Positions 8,880 to 17,962 of a stretch of DNA of 47,874 bases are shown here, piece after piece; the first letter of the stretch is position 1; each line of letters begins with the position of its first letter. Location of the stretch: NCBI GenBank assembly GCA_903918315.1, contig CAIXEA010000167.1, forward strand, positions 1-47,874. The letters run 5' to 3'. The stretch comes from an uncultured Acetobacteraceae bacterium. GTDB lineage: Bacteria > Pseudomonadota > Alphaproteobacteria > Acetobacterales > Acetobacteraceae. The notes under the pieces are model-generated. The model had not been told where the DNA came from and did not search any database. It worked only from the letters and a program-made list of their open reading frames with translations. The translations under genes were made by a program, and so were the position numbers.

Positions 8880-9466
8880 AACACGCCCTTGGTCGATGGC
8901 ACCGCATCGCCGAGGCGAGGGTCAACCTCGCAGGCGGCGCGCATGGCGCGGGTGGCCGCTTTGAAGCAGGCTTCCGCCACATGATGCGCGTTATGCCCCG
9001 CGCGTTTGGTGATGTGCAGGGTGACCAACGCGTTGAAGGCAAAGGCGCGGAAGAATTCCTCAAACAGCTCGGTGTCGAATTCCCCGATCTTGGGGCGCTC
9101 GAAATCGACGGTCCAGGCGAGGAAGGGGCGGCCGGAGATATCAACCGCGGCTTCGGCCAGCGTTTCGTCCATCGGAATCATCGCATGGCCGAAGCGGCGG
9201 ATGCCGCGCTTGTCGCCCAGGGCCTGTTTGAAGGCCTGGCCCAGCACGATGCCGACATCTTCCGTCGTGTGGTGGAAATCGATGTGGAGGTCACCCTTGG
9301 CGCGCACTGTCAGGTCGAACAACCCATGCCGGGCAAATGCCGTCAGCATGTGGTCGAGAAACCCGATGCCCGTGTCAATATCCGCCTTGCCCGACCCATC
9401 GAGGTCCAGGGTCAGGCTGATATCGGTTTCGGTGGTGGTGCGGGAGAGAGAAACGATGCGTGCCAT
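8876..9466 (-). CDS. hisB: Imidazoleglycerol-phosphate dehydratase
   Basis: HisB (196 aa) converts imidazole glycerol phosphate to imidazole acetol phosphate. It is the monofunctional dehydratase: there is no N-terminal histidinol-phosphatase domain. The two manganese-binding repeats are clear as [11 protein letters not shown] and [12 protein letters not shown], and [14 protein letters not shown] is also conserved. A GGAG site precedes the ATG. The gene follows lspA by 13 nt on the same strand, so the his group may be partly read through from ileS-lspA. Confidence 0.97.
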   Translation of the reverse strand: MARIVSLSRTTTETDISLTLDLDGSGKADIDTGIGFLDHMLTAFARHGLFDLTVRAKGDLHIDFHHTTEDVGIVLGQAFKQALGDKRGIRRFGHAMIPMDETLAEAAVDISGRPFLAWTVDFERPKIGEFDTELFEEFFRAFAFNALVTLHITKRAGHNAHHVAEACFKAATRAMRAACEVDPRLGDAVPSTKGVL

Positions 9467-9479
9467 GATGGCGGCTCCA

Positions 9480-10034
9480 CTACTCCCGCGGGCGGTCCGG
9501 GTCCAGCGTCTTGCGGGGAAATTGGCTGTCGAACACCAGTGCGATCACGCCACAGACGATCGCGGCGTCGGCCACGTTGAACACATACCAGGAATAATCC
9601 CCCCAGGGCGTGTCCGCATGGGCGTGGATGAAATCCACCACGGCGCCGAAGCGCAGCCGATCGATGACATTGCCGATGGCTCCGCCGGCGATGGAGCCGG
9701 TGGCGATGGCGATGATCGATGACTCCGCCCGCCGCAGCCAGAACAGAAGGCCCACAACCACCGTCAGGGACACCGCCGCCAGGATGAAATGCCCCGCCTG
9801 GCCGAAGCCGTTGAGCAGCCCGAACGTGACCCCTCGGTTCCAGACCATGGTGAAATTGAGGAACGGGAGCAGCACCACCTGATGGAGATCGGGAAGATCG
9901 AGCCCGTCCAGAATCCACCATTTGCTGGCCTGATCCGCCACCAGGGTGGTGAAGCCGGCAATCAGGCCGATGCGAGGCAAGCGCTTCGGCGTGCCTCGTT
10001 CCGGCGTGGATGCGGGCGTCGGCCGCACGCTCAC
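9480..10034 (-). CDS. lspA: Lipoprotein signal peptidase (signal peptidase II)
   Basis: LspA cleaves the signal peptide of diacylglyceryl-modified prolipoproteins in the inner membrane. This 184-residue form has the expected four membrane segments. The two catalytic aspartates lie in [15 protein letters not shown] and [11 protein letters not shown], and [10 protein letters not shown] near the N-terminus is conserved. The GTG at 10034 overlaps the ileS stop as GTGA, giving a normal N-terminus (SVRPTPAST). ileS-lspA coupling is common in bacteria. Confidence 0.93.
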   Translation of the reverse strand: MSVRPTPASTPERGTPKRLPRIGLIAGFTTLVADQASKWWILDGLDLPDLHQVVLLPFLNFTMVWNRGVTFGLLNGFGQAGHFILAAVSLTVVVGLLFWLRRAESSIIAIATGSIAGGAIGNVIDRLRFGAVVDFIHAHADTPWGDYSWYVFNVADAAIVCGVIALVFDSQFPRKTLDPDRPRE

Positions 10035-12829
10035 CCCACCACCTCCACACAGCGCAGGCACAGGCCCGGATGCGCGGCGTGGGTGCCGACTTCCGGCAGC
10101 ACTTTCCAGCAGCGCACGCATTTCTCACCCGGCGCGATGGCGACCTCGGCCGGTTCGTCGCCGGTCCCGGCCACGCTGCGCAGGGCGGAGACGATGGACA
10201 CGTCGGCCCATTCCGCCTCATTCAGCAACAGCGCCTCATCCGGGGCGAGTTTCAGCGTCACGCTGGCCTGCAACGAGGCGCCGATGGTCTTCGCCGCTCG
10301 CGCCGCTTCGATCGGCACGGTGATGCGGCGGCGGATGGCGCGGATCTGGTCCCATTTGGCGGCCAGGGCATCGTCGCGCCATTCATGCGGCAGATCGGGG
10401 AACAGTTGCAGATGCACGCTGCCTTCTTCGCCAAAGCGGGCGGTCCAGGCCTCCTCCGCGGTGAAGCACAGCACCGGCGCCAGCCAGATGGTCAGGCAGC
10501 GGTGCAGATGATCCAGCACGGTCCGGGCCGCGCGGCGGCGCGGGCTGTCCTTGCCGTCGCAATAGATCGCGTCCTTGCGGACATCGAAGTAGAAGGCCGA
10601 CAGGTCGGTGGCGCAGAAATTATGCACCTCCGGATAGACGCCAGCCCAGTCGTAGCTTTCGGTGGCTGCGCGGATTTTGGAGTCCAGTTCGGTCAGGCGG
10701 TGCAGGACCCAGCGCTCCAGCTCCGGCATGTCGGACACGGCAACGCGTTCCTCGTCGGAGAACCCGTCCAGGCTGCCGAGCACCCAGCGCAGCGTGTTGC
10801 GCAGGCGGCGGTACAGTTCCGACTGCTGCTTCAGGATTTCCGGCCCGATGCGCAGATCGTCGCTGGTGTCCGATGACATGACCCAAAGCCGCAGGATATC
10901 GGCGCCATATTGGTCCGCCACCTTGTCCGGGGAGGTCACATTGCCCAGCGATTTCGACATCTTGCGGCCGTTCTCGTCATTGACGAAGCCATGCGTCAGC
11001 AAGGCCTTGAACGGCGCCACGCCGCGGGTGCCCACGGCTTCCAGCAACGACGAATGGAACCAGCCGCGATGCTGGTCCGATCCTTCCAGATACAGATCCG
11101 CCGGCCAGGGCAGGCCGCGATCTTCCAGCACGAAGGCGTGGGTCGAGCCGGACTCGAACCACACGTCCACGATGTCCATCACCTGTTCGTAATCGTCCGG
11201 GTTGCGCCCGGCACCGAGGAAGCGCGACGGCGGCGACGAATACCAGCTATCCGCGCCCTCATGGGTGAAGGCATCGACCACCCGGGCGACGATCTCGGGA
11301 TCGCGCAACGGCTGCCCCGTGGCCTTTTCCACGAACACCGCGATCGGCACGCCCCAGCTGCGCTGGCGGCTGATGCACCAGTCCGGCCGCGCCGCGACCA
11401 TGGAGCCGATGCGGTTCCGCCCGGCATCGGGCACGAACTGCGTCGCGTCGATCGCGCGCAAAGCCTTCTCCCGGATGTGTTCCGGCCCGTCCATGCGGAT
11501 GAACCATTGCGGCGTGGCGCGGAAGATCAGCGGCGCGCGGGAGCGCCAGGAGTGGGGGTAGGAATGCACGATCTTCGACCGCGCCACCAAGGCCCCCGCC
11601 GCGATCAACGCCGCACAGACCGGTTCGGCTGCCTTGTAGACATGCTCCCCGGCGAACAGCGGCACCCAGGCGTTGAACGTGCCATCGTCGCCGACGGTTT
11701 CCGGGATATCGAGCTTGTTGGCGCGGCCGAGGATGAAATCGTCCTCGCCATGGCCCGGCGCGATATGGACGAAGCCGGTGCCGGCCTCGGTGGTGACGAA
11801 ATCGGCCAGCAGCACCGGGGTATCCTGTTCATACCCATGCCCGCGCAACGGATGCGCGCAGACGGTGCCAGCCAAATCGGCGCCCTTGAACACATGCACG
11901 ATGTGATGGCCGGCAATGCCGGTGTCGGTCAGGAATTGCGGCAGCAGCGCCAGCGCCACCAGCAGCTTTTCGCCCACCCGCGCCAGCGAGCCGTCATTCA
12001 CCGCGTCGACATGCACCAGCGCGTAATCGAAGTCCGGCCCAGCGGCGACGGCGCGGTTGCCTGGCATGGTCCAGGGGGTGGTGGTCCAGATCACCACCGC
12101 CGCCTCGTCCATGCGCGGGTCGGTTGCTTTCACGATCGGGAAGCGCACCCAGATGGTGGTGCTGGTATGGTCGAGATACTCGATCTCGGCCTCCGCCAGC
12201 GCCGTCTTTTCCACCGGCGACCACATGATCGGGCGCAATCCCCGGTTCAGCGCGCCATTGAGCAGGAATTTGCAGATCTCGTTGACGATCGCCCCCTCGG
12301 AGGGCAGATCCATGGTGGCGTAGCGCTGCTTGAAATCGCCCTCCACGCCCAGGCGGCGGAACTCGCCGGCCTGCACATCCATCCAATGCGCGGCGTATTC
12401 CCGGCATTCGCGGCGGAAATCGAGCACCGGCACCGCGTCCTTGTCCTTCTTTTTGGCGCGGTAGGCTTCCTCGATCTTCCATTCGATCGGCAGGCCATGG
12501 CAGTCCCAGCCGGGAATGTAGTTGGCGTCGAAACCCGCCATCTGCCGGGTGCGGTTGATCACGTCCTTGAGGATCTTGTTCAGCGCGTGCCCGATATGCA
12601 GGTTGCCGTTCGCATAGGGCGGGCCGTCATGCAGGATGAACAGGGGCTTGCCCTTGGATGCCGCCCGCAGCTTGCCCCACAGGTCCATCGCGTCCCACCG
12701 GGCGAGGATCGCGGGCTCTTTCTTCGGCAGGTCGCCGCGCATGGGGAAGGGGGTCTGGGGCAAAAACACGGTATCGCGATAATCGCGCTTCGCGTCGGCC
12801 GGTGCGTCGTTCCCGATAGTCTTATTCAT
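10031..12829 (-). CDS. ileS: Isoleucyl-tRNA synthetase
   Basis: IleS (932 aa) charges tRNA-Ile. The class I signatures are present: NGNLHIGHALNK (HIGH at residues 78-81) and GRKMSKSLGN (KMSKS at 623-627). The editing domain lies between them, with VIWTTTPWTMPGNRAV. The C-terminal zinc finger GEKCVRCWKVLPEVG...CLRCVEVVG has its four cysteines, as in the bacterial (eubacterial-type) enzyme. The length is as expected. It is the first gene of the leftward array; the 243-bp gap upstream must hold its promoter, but no strong hexamer pair is evident. Confidence 0.97.
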   Translation of the reverse strand: MNKTIGNDAPADAKRDYRDTVFLPQTPFPMRGDLPKKEPAILARWDAMDLWGKLRAASKGKPLFILHDGPPYANGNLHIGHALNKILKDVINRTRQMAGFDANYIPGWDCHGLPIEWKIEEAYRAKKKDKDAVPVLDFRRECREYAAHWMDVQAGEFRRLGVEGDFKQRYATMDLPSEGAIVNEICKFLLNGALNRGLRPIMWSPVEKTALAEAEIEYLDHTSTTIWVRFPIVKATDPRMDEAAVVIWTTTPWTMPGNRAVAAGPDFDYALVHVDAVNDGSLARVGEKLLVALALLPQFLTDTGIAGHHIVHVFKGADLAGTVCAHPLRGHGYEQDTPVLLADFVTTEAGTGFVHIAPGHGEDDFILGRANKLDIPETVGDDGTFNAWVPLFAGEHVYKAAEPVCAALIAAGALVARSKIVHSYPHSWRSRAPLIFRATPQWFIRMDGPEHIREKALRAIDATQFVPDAGRNRIGSMVAARPDWCISRQRSWGVPIAVFVEKATGQPLRDPEIVARVVDAFTHEGADSWYSSPPSRFLGAGRNPDDYEQVMDIVDVWFESGSTHAFVLEDRGLPWPADLYLEGSDQHRGWFHSSLLEAVGTRGVAPFKALLTHGFVNDENGRKMSKSLGNVTSPDKVADQYGADILRLWVMSSDTSDDLRIGPEILKQQSELYRRLRNTLRWVLGSLDGFSDEERVAVSDMPELERWVLHRLTELDSKIRAATESYDWAGVYPEVHNFCATDLSAFYFDVRKDAIYCDGKDSPRRRAARTVLDHLHRCLTIWLAPVLCFTAEEAWTARFGEEGSVHLQLFPDLPHEWRDDALAAKWDQIRAIRRRITVPIEAARAAKTIGASLQASVTLKLAPDEALLLNEAEWADVSIVSALRSVAGTGDEPAEVAIAPGEKCVRCWKVLPEVGTHAAHPGLCLRCVEVVG

Positions 12830-13072
12830 GGCAAATCCGAGCGGCCGGGGCCGCGCTTGGGGTCAGGGCATAGGTACGGTCCCGGGGCTGCTTAAGCCGC
12901 CGGGCCGGTAATTCGCACCTGCTTGTACACGGTTGCCATGGCTGGGACCATGCGGCGATGCGGGGCGCTGGGTCAAGTTTTCCATAACGGGCTCCAACGC
13001 GGGAATAAACCGCCAGCGCGACCGTCTGACCTCCCAACGCCGTCTCACTCCCGGTCGGCCGAGGAGCCCGTA

Positions 13073-13456
13073 ATGTTTAAAAACACTATTTTCATGGCCG
13101 CTTTGCTCGGCCTTACGCTCAGTGGCTGCGCCACGCCTCCGGCCATGCCGGCCGTCACCGCCGAGACCGCGAAAGGCAAGACGTTGATCGATGCCAAGGG
13201 CATGACGTTGTATTCGTTCGATAAGGATAGCGCCGGCAAGTCGGTCTGTAATGGCAAATGCGCCGAAAACTGGCCGCCGCTTGCCGCCGCTTCGACGGAG
13301 GCCTTGGGCGAGTGGAGCGTGGTCACCCGCGATGATGGCAGCAAGCAATGGGCCCTGCGCGGCAAGCCGCTCTACACGTTCATCAAAGACACGAAACCCG
13401 GTGACGCCGTGGGCGATGGCTTCATGAACAACGCCTGGCATATCGCGCGTCCCTGA
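13073..13456 (+). CDS. Putative lipoprotein with COG4315-type repeats
   Basis: A 127-residue exported protein. The N-terminus has a hydrophobic segment ending in the lipobox LTLSGC, so it should be processed by LspA and lipid-anchored at Cys19. The mature part has two repeats of the secreted-repeat family (PF03640): LIDAKGMTLYSFDKDSAGKSVC with CAENWPPL, then the second unit ALRGKPLYTFIKDTKPGD ending with NNAWHIA. The function of this family is unknown. The ATG has GAGGAG 6 nt upstream. It is divergent from ileS and convergent with the hydrolase gene, with a palindromic element between. Confidence 0.85.
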   Translation: MFKNTIFMAALLGLTLSGCATPPAMPAVTAETAKGKTLIDAKGMTLYSFDKDSAGKSVCNGKCAENWPPLAAASTEALGEWSVVTRDDGSKQWALRGKPLYTFIKDTKPGDAVGDGFMNNAWHIARP

Positions 13457-13502
13457 TCCCATCGCGGTGGGGCGGCTCAGGTCATCCGCCCTGCCGTGCA
13501 TC

Positions 13503-13586
13503 CGTCATCCTCGGACCAGAGCCGAGGGTCACCAGACACGCCGGACCGCGTGAATGGGGCGGCCGGGCCAGACCCCGGCCGTGACG
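13503..13586. repeat. REP-like bipartite palindromic element in a convergent gap
   Basis: The element begins CGTCATCC and ends GTGACGG, so its ends are inverted. It contains two internal hairpins: CCTCGG/CCGAGG (13509-13514 with 13522-13527) and GGCCGGG/CCCGGCC (13561-13567 with 13574-13580). It fills most of the gap between two convergent genes and may act as a bidirectional terminator. Its layout resembles the element at 41944-42022 although the internal sequence differs. Confidence 0.5.
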
Positions 13587-13592
13587 GCTCCC

Positions 13593-14342
13593 TTACCGCG
13601 GCGTATGGCGTGCCAGGAAATCCAGCACCCGGGTCCGCTGCGTTTCCATATGCTCCGGCCCGCGCCAGTCGCGGATCAATTCCAGCCCGGGCAGCAACGA
13701 TTCCAACTCCGCCGAGGTCGCCGCCGGGTGTGGCGTGTCCGTGCCAGGCAGCAGGATCGCCGGCACCGGAAAGGCCTTCACGAAGTCCCGGCTGGAGCAG
13801 AACACGAACGGGTGGTCCCACATGTTGCGCCCGAAGGCGGCAATTTTCGCCTCATCCAGGTCCGGCCGTTCGGCGCGCTTTTCCTTGCTCCATTCGATGT
13901 GGCTTTGGGGGAAGTAGTCCGGGACATCCGGGTGCAGCCCGATCGGGTTCTGCAGCACCGCGCTGACGACGCGGCCGGGCGCGGTTTCCACCGCCTTGAT
14001 GCAGAAGCTGCCGCCAATGCACCCGCCGAGGACATGGAATCGCTCTGCCCCCACATGGTCGATCAGCGCCATGTGATCGGCCGCATAGGTGTGCCAGCCA
14101 TGATCGGCCTCGATCGCGCAGCGGGACTGGCCGGCATTGCGCTGATCCATGGCGATGACGTGGTAGCCGGCTTCCGCCAGCACCTCGGTCCAGTCGCACC
14201 AGCTGCGGCGCGGGCCGTCCTTGGGGTGGTGCCACATCTCCAGGCGGGACCGCAGGCCGCCCGGCGCGAACAGCAGGATGGGGAAACCCTGCCCGAATTC
14301 CTCATAATAAATCACCCCGTCGGGGCGCTTGAGCATGGGCAT
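13593..14342 (-). CDS. Alpha/beta-fold hydrolase with Cys at the nucleophile position
   Basis: A 249-residue alpha/beta hydrolase of the epoxide hydrolase/esterase type. FAPGGLRSRLEMW is the oxyanion-hole region and VIAMDQRNAGQSR the conserved strand-4 loop. The nucleophile elbow reads HVLGGCIGGSFC, with Cys108 where most members have Ser or Asp. A late His in RGPEHMETQ could complete the triad. Cys nucleophiles are known in dienelactone hydrolases, but overall this protein does not look like that family. The substrate is unknown. It is convergent with the lipoprotein gene and codirectional with ribF. Confidence 0.8.
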   Translation of the reverse strand: MPMLKRPDGVIYYEEFGQGFPILLFAPGGLRSRLEMWHHPKDGPRRSWCDWTEVLAEAGYHVIAMDQRNAGQSRCAIEADHGWHTYAADHMALIDHVGAERFHVLGGCIGGSFCIKAVETAPGRVVSAVLQNPIGLHPDVPDYFPQSHIEWSKEKRAERPDLDEAKIAAFGRNMWDHPFVFCSSRDFVKAFPVPAILLPGTDTPHPAATSAELESLLPGLELIRDWRGPEHMETQRTRVLDFLARHTPR

Positions 14343-14383
14343 GGGGGAGTCCTCCGTTTTTCTCGGGCGTTTTTCTCGGGCGT

Positions 14384-15313
14384 TTATGTCAGGCGCGCGA
14401 GCAGCCGCCGAGCCTCCGCCGCGTCGGCCGCGATCTGGGCTTTCAGCGCGTCCAGGCCCGAGAATTTGATTTCAGCCCGGATGAACGCGTGCAAGGCGAC
14501 GGTGATCTCCGTGCCGTAGATGTCGCCGGAAAAGTCGAACAGGTTGACCTCCAGCCGGCTTTCCGGCCCGGCGTTCACCGTCGGGCGGCGGCCGATATTG
14601 GCGACCCCGTTGTAGATTGTCCCATCCGCCGTGCGGATGGTCACCGCGTAGACGCCGCGCGCCGGTTCCAGATGCCGACCCAGCGCCACATTGGCGGTGG
14701 GGAAGCCGATGGTGCGGCCGCGCTTGTCGCCATGCGCGACCTCGCCCCGGATCGCCCAGGGGCGGCCGAGTTCGGCCGTCGCACGCTCCGGATAGCCATC
14801 CTGCAAGGCGCGGCGGATGCGGCTCGATGACAGCGGGCCGCGCGAATCCGTCACCGGCGGCACCAGGCTCAACCCCATGCCCAGCACGGCGGCACGCGCG
14901 GCCAGGAAGCCGGTATCGCCGCCGCGGCGGAAGCCGAACGCGAAATCCTCCCCCGAGGCCAAATGCTTCGCGCCCAGGCCGCGATGCAGCACTTCGGTCA
15001 CGAAATCCTCGGCCGGCATCAGGCTGAATGCGTGGTTGAAGGGAATTTCGTACAGGATTTCGACCCCGGCCGCCGCCAGCGCATCAGCGCGTTCGGCGGC
15101 GAGGGTCAGGCGGAAGGGCGGATCCTCGGGCCGGAAGATCTCCCGCGGATGCGGCTCGAATGTCAGGACCGCGAGTGGCGTGTCCGGGCGCGCGGCGTGG
15201 GCGGCGCGCAGAAGCCCGGCATGACCGCGATGCACGCCGTCGAAATTGCCCAATGCGACGGTGGCGCCGCGGGCCTCTGGCGGCAGGTCCTGCCAGTGAT
15301 GATAAATGCGCAT
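14384..15313 (-). CDS. ribF: Bifunctional riboflavin kinase/FAD synthetase
   Basis: RibF (309 aa) phosphorylates riboflavin to FMN and adenylates FMN to FAD. The N-terminal nucleotidyltransferase domain has GNFDGVHRGHAGLL, the HxGH-type motif, and DSRGPLSSSRIRRAL. The C-terminal kinase domain has RTIGFPTANV and the Asn-containing IYNGVANIGRRPT. The ATG at 15313 gives the usual N-terminus MRIYHHWQDLP. An open frame extends 68 codons upstream but is atypical and has no RBS. ribF is often near ileS-lspA, and here it lies about 1.5 kb away. Confidence 0.95.
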   Translation of the reverse strand: MRIYHHWQDLPPEARGATVALGNFDGVHRGHAGLLRAAHAARPDTPLAVLTFEPHPREIFRPEDPPFRLTLAAERADALAAAGVEILYEIPFNHAFSLMPAEDFVTEVLHRGLGAKHLASGEDFAFGFRRGGDTGFLAARAAVLGMGLSLVPPVTDSRGPLSSSRIRRALQDGYPERATAELGRPWAIRGEVAHGDKRGRTIGFPTANVALGRHLEPARGVYAVTIRTADGTIYNGVANIGRRPTVNAGPESRLEVNLFDFSGDIYGTEITVALHAFIRAEIKFSGLDALKAQIAADAAEARRLLARLT

Positions 15314-15444
15314 CGAAAATTGCGTCCGATCCGGTTGCGAACCCCGTACTCTCGCGGGAAGCCCGTTCTTGCGGGAAGCGCCGGGGCAAATCAACCTTTG
15401 GGGGGTGTTGCGCGGCACCCCTTGCCTGCGCATAGGGTTTCCCC

Positions 15445-16569
15445 ATGCCCCAAACCTGTGTCGGATCATCCGAAGACCTGCTGCACGAACTCGCCGCCTG
15501 GGTGCGGATGGAAACACCCTCGACCGACGCCACGGCCGTCAATCGGCTGATGGATGTAGCGGAGGCTGAGCTGGCGCGCGCCGGCGCCGCACTTGAGCGG
15601 GTTCCCGGCAGCGGCGGTTTTGGCGACACGCTGATCGCCCGCACCGAAGGGGAGGGGAAGCCCATCCTGGTGGCCGGGCATCTGGATACCGTGTGGTCGC
15701 ATGGCACGCTGGACAGCATGCCATTCCACATCGACGGCGATAAAGCACACGGGCCGGGCATTTATGACATGAAGGCGGGCAGCTTCCTGGCCTTCCATGC
15801 CGTCCGCGCCATCCTGCGCCAGGGCGTGCCCACCAGACGGCCCATCGTGCTGATGCTGACCCCGGATGAGGAAGTCGGCAGCCCGTCGTCGCGCTGGATC
15901 ATCGAACGGGAAGCTGCCCAGGCGGCGTTCGCCCTGATCCCCGAACCCGCCGGCCAGGGCGGCGCCTGCGTCACCGCGCGCAAGGGCGTCGGCCGATTCG
16001 TGCTGCGTGTCGAGGGACGCGGCGCGCATGCCGGCACCAGCTTTGAAAACGGCGCCTCGGCGGTGGTCGAACTGTCGCATCAGATCCTCGCCATCCACGC
16101 GATGGTGGATCTGGAGGCCGGGATCACCCTCAACGCGGCGCCGGTTTGGGGCGGGTCCCGGCCCAATGTCGTGTCCCCCGATGCCGGCTGTGAGATCGAT
16201 CTGCGCGTCAACACCCCGCGCGAAGGGGAGGCGATGGAACAGCGGCTGCGGGCGCTGACCGCGCGCACCGCCGGCTGCCGCGTGGTCGTCGAGGGTGGCA
16301 TGAACCGGCCGCCCTATACCGAAAATCCAGGGATCCGGGCGCTTTACAAACACGCCAAAGGCGTTGCCGATAGCGTCGGTATCCGCTTACCGCACCAGTC
16401 GCGCGGTGGCGGTTCGGATGGTAATTTCACCGCGGCCCTGGGGGTGCCGACGCTCGATGGCCTCGGGTGTCCGGGCTCGGGCGCCCATGTGAAGCGGGAG
16501 CATATTCTGTGGCGTGAACTGGCGCCCCGGGCCGCCTTCATGGCGGGGTTGCTCGAAACCCTGGGGTAA
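15445..16569 (+). CDS. M20-family metallopeptidase (carboxypeptidase G2-like)
   Basis: A 374-residue M20 zinc peptidase similar to glutamate carboxypeptidase. Zinc ligands and catalytic residues are visible in order: VAGHLDTVW (His-x-Asp), GPGIYDMKAG (bridging Asp), LTPDEEVGS (catalytic Glu and Glu ligand), and a late His in GSGAHVKREHI. A dimerisation domain lies between. There is no signal peptide, so it is cytosolic. It should remove a C-terminal amino acid from a small peptide or acylated amino acid. It is divergent from ribF; the MBOAT gene follows after 13 nt. Confidence 0.88.
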   Translation: MPQTCVGSSEDLLHELAAWVRMETPSTDATAVNRLMDVAEAELARAGAALERVPGSGGFGDTLIARTEGEGKPILVAGHLDTVWSHGTLDSMPFHIDGDKAHGPGIYDMKAGSFLAFHAVRAILRQGVPTRRPIVLMLTPDEEVGSPSSRWIIEREAAQAAFALIPEPAGQGGACVTARKGVGRFVLRVEGRGAHAGTSFENGASAVVELSHQILAIHAMVDLEAGITLNAAPVWGGSRPNVVSPDAGCEIDLRVNTPREGEAMEQRLRALTARTAGCRVVVEGGMNRPPYTENPGIRALYKHAKGVADSVGIRLPHQSRGGGSDGNFTAALGVPTLDGLGCPGSGAHVKREHILWRELAPRAAFMAGLLETLG

Positions 16570-16582
16570 ACGATACCGGCCT

Positions 16583-17962
16583 ATGCTGTTCAACTCGCAA
16601 TTCTTTATCGCGGTTTTCCTGCCGGTGGTGGTGGCGTTGTATTACGCCCTCGCCGGCGATCGCGTAGCGCGGCAGTCCGTGGTGGTGCTGGCCTCACTTG
16701 GTTTCTACGGTTGGTGGGACATCCGATTCGTTCCGTTGCTGATGGGGCTGACGCTGGCGAACTGGCTCATCGCGATGTGGTTTGGGCGCACCCGGATCCG
16801 CTGGATTCCCGTCCTGGGGGTGGCGCTGAACCTGGCGGTGCTCGGGTTGTTCAAATATGCGGACTTCCTCCGTGGAACCGCCTTCGGGCTCACCGGGGAA
16901 CCCTGGCAGCCCTGGCATCTGATCCTGCCGCTGGGCATCAGCTTCTTCGTCTTCCAGAAGATCTCCTACCTCATCGATCTCCGCCGCGGTGATCGGCATC
17001 TCTATGGCTTTCTGGATTTCTGCCTGTTCGTCTCATTCTTCCCGCAGCTGATCGCCGGCCCGCTGGTGCGGCACAATGAGATCATCCATCAGTTTCGGGC
17101 CGATCCGCGCGGCCCGGCGATGTGGGAGAATTTGTCGCGCGGTTTCGCGTTATTCGTCATCGGTGTCGCCAAGAAGGTGCTGCTGGCCGATACCATCGCG
17201 ATGGTGGCGGATCCGCTGTTCGCCAAGGCGCTGGGGACGCCGCTTTCGCTGGTGGAGGCATGGACCGCCGCCGGCGCGTATACATTGCAGATATATTTCG
17301 ATTTTTCCGGCTACTCCGACATGGCCATCGGTCTGGCTTTGATGTTTGGCTTGCGGCTGCCCATCAATTTCGATGCGCCGTACCGGGCCGTCTCGGTGCG
17401 TGATTTCTGGCGCCGCTGGCACATGACACTGAGCCGGTTCCTCCGCGATTACCTCTATATCCCGCTCGGCGGCAGCCGGAGTGGGCCGATCCGGCAGGTG
17501 ATCAATGTTGTCGTGACCATGCTGCTGGGCGGGTTGTGGCATGGCGCGGCCTGGACCTTTGTCGTCTGGGGCGGGCTGCATGGGGCGGCCTTGGCGGTCA
17601 ATCACCTTTGGGGGCAGACGGGTGTGCGCCTGCCCCGCCCGATTGCCTGGCTGCTCACCCTGGTCTTCGTGATGGGCTGTTGGGTTCTGTTCCGCGCCCC
17701 GGATTTCGCGACGGCTGGCTCTGTGCTGGCCTCCATGGCGGGGTTAAAGGGGGTTGGCAGCATCGTGCTGGACCGTATGTATGTTCTCGCGCTGATCCTG
17801 GGCGGCCTGGCGGCGACGCTCGGCCCAACCAGCCATGATGCGGCATTGGCGCGTTTGCGGCCGCATCCCTGGCTTGCCGTTCCCGCCGGGATCGGGCTGG
17901 GCTACCTCATGATCCTCATCGGCGGCCGGTTGCCCAATGTCTTTATCTACTTCCAGTTCTGA
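16583..17962 (+). CDS. MBOAT-family O-acyltransferase (AlgI-like)
   Basis: A 459-residue polytopic membrane protein with about ten hydrophobic segments. It matches the AlgI/DltB branch of membrane-bound O-acyltransferases, which move acetyl or other acyl groups across the membrane to a polysaccharide partner. The signatures are LPLGISFFVFQKISYLID, FFPQLIAGPLVRH, YTLQIYFDFSGYSDMAIGL and the active-site His in GGLWHGAAWTFVVWGGLHG. The ATG at 16583 gives the standard MLFNSQFFI start, though its RBS is weak. The SGNH-like gene downstream overlaps its end by 26 nt, so the two probably form one acylation system. Confidence 0.92.
   Translation: MLFNSQFFIAVFLPVVVALYYALAGDRVARQSVVVLASLGFYGWWDIRFVPLLMGLTLANWLIAMWFGRTRIRWIPVLGVALNLAVLGLFKYADFLRGTAFGLTGEPWQPWHLILPLGISFFVFQKISYLIDLRRGDRHLYGFLDFCLFVSFFPQLIAGPLVRHNEIIHQFRADPRGPAMWENLSRGFALFVIGVAKKVLLADTIAMVADPLFAKALGTPLSLVEAWTAAGAYTLQIYFDFSGYSDMAIGLALMFGLRLPINFDAPYRAVSVRDFWRRWHMTLSRFLRDYLYIPLGGSRSGPIRQVINVVVTMLLGGLWHGAAWTFVVWGGLHGAALAVNHLWGQTGVRLPRPIAWLLTLVFVMGCWVLFRAPDFATAGSVLASMAGLKGVGSIVLDRMYVLALILGGLAATLGPTSHDAALARLRPHPWLAVPAGIGLGYLMILIGGRLPNVFIYFQF

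Noticed and set aside
10910-12895. 661-codon plus-strand open frame opposite ileS
   Set aside because: It is antisense to ileS, with His/Arg/Gly-rich low-complexity content typical of a shadow frame.
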